Origin: Bog-473 sp963730785
GTDB taxonomy: Bacteria; Actinomycetota; Acidimicrobiia; Acidimicrobiales; RAAP-2
Direction: 5' to 3'
NCBI GenBank assembly: GCA_963730785.1
Contig: CAVSTF010000010.1
Span: forward strand, 124,001 to 188,000
Length of the DNA: 64,000 bases
The position numbers and the translations under genes are program-made. The first letter of the stretch is position 1, and each line of letters begins with the position of its first letter. Below, in pieces: positions 62,607 to 64,000 of the stretch. The notes under the pieces were generated by a model. It saw only the letters and a program-made list of their open reading frames with translations, searched no databases and was not told where the DNA came from.

Positions 62607-63895
62607 GACTTCCTTAATTCCCACCATTTTGCACGTCGACATGGACGCCTTCTTCGCGTCGGTCGAGGTGCTCGATGACCCGTCGCTGGCCGGTAAGGCG
62701 GTCATAGTCGGGGGAGCCGGTGCTCGGGGTGTGGTCGCTTCGTGCACCTACGAGGCGCGGGCGTACGGCGTGCGCTCGGCCATGCCCTCGGTGCGGGCTC
62801 GAGCAACTCTGTCCGCACGCCATCTTCCTGCCCGGTCGACACGGTCGCTATGCCGAAATCAGCGGGCAACTGCACCGGATTCTGTGCGATGTCACGCCCC
62901 AGGTGGAACCCATTGGTTTGGATGAGGCCTTCCTCGACGTGGCGGGAGCGCTGCGTCTCATGGGCGCACCGGAAGTGATTGCGGCCAACCTGCGGGCGCG
63001 CGTGCGAGCCGATCTGTCGCTCGACTGTGCGGTGGGTATCGGTCGTTCCAAAATGATCGCCAAGTTGGCCTCTCGGGCCGCCAAACCAAGGGCCAGTCGG
63101 GCCGGGCTGCAACCGGGTCCGGGAGTGGTCTGCATCGGTCCCGACATTGAGATGGCGTTTCTGCACGGGCACCAGGTCGAGGCCCTCTGGGGCGTCGGAC
63201 CGGCCACCGCCAACCGCCTGCATGAGTTGGGTGTGGCGACGGTGGCTGATTTGGCGGCGGTGCCACTGGACACGTTGGTGCGGCGGGTCGGCAAGGCCAG
63301 CGGGCTGCACCTGGCCTCGCTGGCCCGGGGCGAAGATCCGAGCCCCGTCACGCCGAATCGGCCCGCCAAGTCGATCGGGCATGAGGAGACCTTCAGCGAG
63401 GACTTGACCGATCCGGCCGTCCTGGAGCGACACGTCCTGCGCATGGCCGAGTCGGTGGCCACCATGCTGCGGGGCGCATCCACGGCGGCCCGCACCGTCA
63501 CGGTGAAGGTGAAGTTCACCGACTTGTCGCTCCAGACCCGGTCGCACACGCTGGACCGGGCCATCGGCACCGGGAGCGCCATCGGCCAGGTGGCGGCGGC
63601 ACTGCTGGCCGGCATCAATCCGATGGATGGGATCCGGTTGCTGGGGGTGAGTGCGTCGGGTCTGGTCGAGGGCGGCGGCGGCGGAGATCAGCTCTCGTTC
63701 GACCTGGGCGATGGTCGCAGTGAAGGCACCCAGGGTGCGGCTTCGTTGGAACAGTCATGGGGTGATGTCACCACCGCGGTGGACGCCATCCGTTCCAAGT
63801 TCGGCAAGTCAGCGGTTGGTTCGGCCAGCATGGTGACCGAGGACGGCGTGCAAGTACCGGCCCGACGCGATGCGCCCTGGGGGCCAGCTACCTAA
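62599..63895 (+). CDS. dinB: DNA polymerase IV, Y-family (apparent frameshift)
   Basis: About 431 residues. The first frame gives ILHVDMDAFFASVEVLDDPS and VVASCTYEARAYGVRSAMPS (fingers and palm). After a shift near 62808 come PQVEPIGLDEAFLDVAGALR (catalytic Asp/Glu), AVGIGRSKMIAKLASRAAKP, the HhH thumb VEALWGVGPATANRLHELGV and the little finger SIGHEETFSEDLTDP. The length is 3n+1. It performs error-prone lesion bypass. The GTG at 62599 overlaps the PIG-L gene by 8 bases. The C-terminal ~70 residues lack a recognisable beta-clamp motif. Confidence 0.9.
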
Positions 63896-64000
63896 GCCAC
63901 CACTGCAGCCATCGTCCGTGGGAGTGCAGATCGGCCAAGCGTTGCGGCGCCCCACCGGGGGGAATGTGCACCAGGGCAGTGGCAAGGTCGATTTCCCGCG
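63888..64000 (-). CDS. C-terminal end of an unidentified gene (partial)
   Basis: A minus-strand frame enters from the right edge and ends at a TAG at 63890-63888. The readable tail is about 36 codons (LATALVHIPPGGAPQRLADL ... HGRWLQWWLR). It overlaps the dinB stop by 8 bases, like other convergent pairs here. The family is not recognisable from so little sequence. Confidence 0.4.
   Translation of the reverse strand, partial: REIDLATALVHIPPGGAPQRLADLHSHGRWLQWWLR

Noticed and set aside
1..64000. rRNA, tRNA, insertion sequences or prophage
   Set aside because: No such sequence, transposase or integrase was recognised on either strand.

Overview
The window is high-GC, densely packed bacterial DNA that looks actinobacterial, most likely Acidimicrobiia or a close relative. 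I infer this from an MshC-type mycothiol ligase, an F420-dependent NADP reductase, an InhA-like enoyl reductase, a CDP-alcohol phosphatidyltransferase / PatA-like acyltransferase / PimA-like mannosyltransferase run, PdxS/PdxT, frequent GTG starts, and a secreted protein built from repeats of the 'GYWLVGADGGIFSFGDA' type. No rRNA, tRNA, CRISPR array, prophage or insertion sequence was seen.

Region 1 (1-31354) is an exopolysaccharide or cell-surface glycan locus. It has a Wzz-like chain-length protein with its tyrosine autokinase, an O-antigen-ligase-like membrane protein, five GT4-type and five GT2-type glycosyltransferases, NDP-sugar enzymes (cytidylyltransferase-like, CDP-glucose 4,6-dehydratase-like, 3,5-epimerase-like, two further SDR epimerases, GalE), two hexapeptide-repeat acyltransferases, two OafA-type O-acyltransferases, several methyltransferases, a Wzm/Wzt-type ABC exporter and a secreted beta-propeller-like repeat protein. 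The initiating polyprenyl glycosylphosphotransferase is further right at 38453-40015.

Region 2 (31368-37829) lies inside this locus and is the most interesting part: a lasso-peptide (RiPP) biosynthetic cluster. On the minus strand run a 54-residue precursor with the canonical YxxPxLxxxGxxxxLT leader motif, an unusually short asparagine-synthetase-like lasso cyclase, a nucleotidyltransferase-family protein, an ABC ATPase, an ABC-2 permease and an HPr-kinase-like protein. Divergently on the plus strand run the PqqD-like leader-binding protein (B1), the transglutaminase-like leader protease (B2) and a small membrane protein whose start overlaps B2. The kinase plus nucleotidyltransferase suggests a phosphorylated and perhaps further decorated lasso peptide, comparable to the paeninodin/pseudomycoidin families.

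Region 3 (40198-64000) is core metabolism: fabI, F420 reductase, mshC, an HNH/DUF222 gene flanked by short tandem repeats, thrS, a HIT protein, an EF-G-like GTPase, a hipBA module, a secreted cupredoxin, then phospholipid/phosphatidylinositol-mannoside genes, an HDAC-like deacetylase, a secreted hydrolase, an M48-like protease, pdxS-pdxT, an SCO6745-family gene, a LysM protein behind three LexA-type boxes, nrdR, a PIG-L deacetylase and dinB. Several groupings match mycobacterial gene order.

Caution on sequence quality: more than twenty genes are interrupted by frameshifts. Every gene with a single visible shift has a length of 3n+1, which points to insertion-type sequencing errors and not to gene decay. 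The stretch from about 37.4 to 52.3 kb is free of them. Coordinates for such genes span from the inferred start to the inferred stop across the shift.
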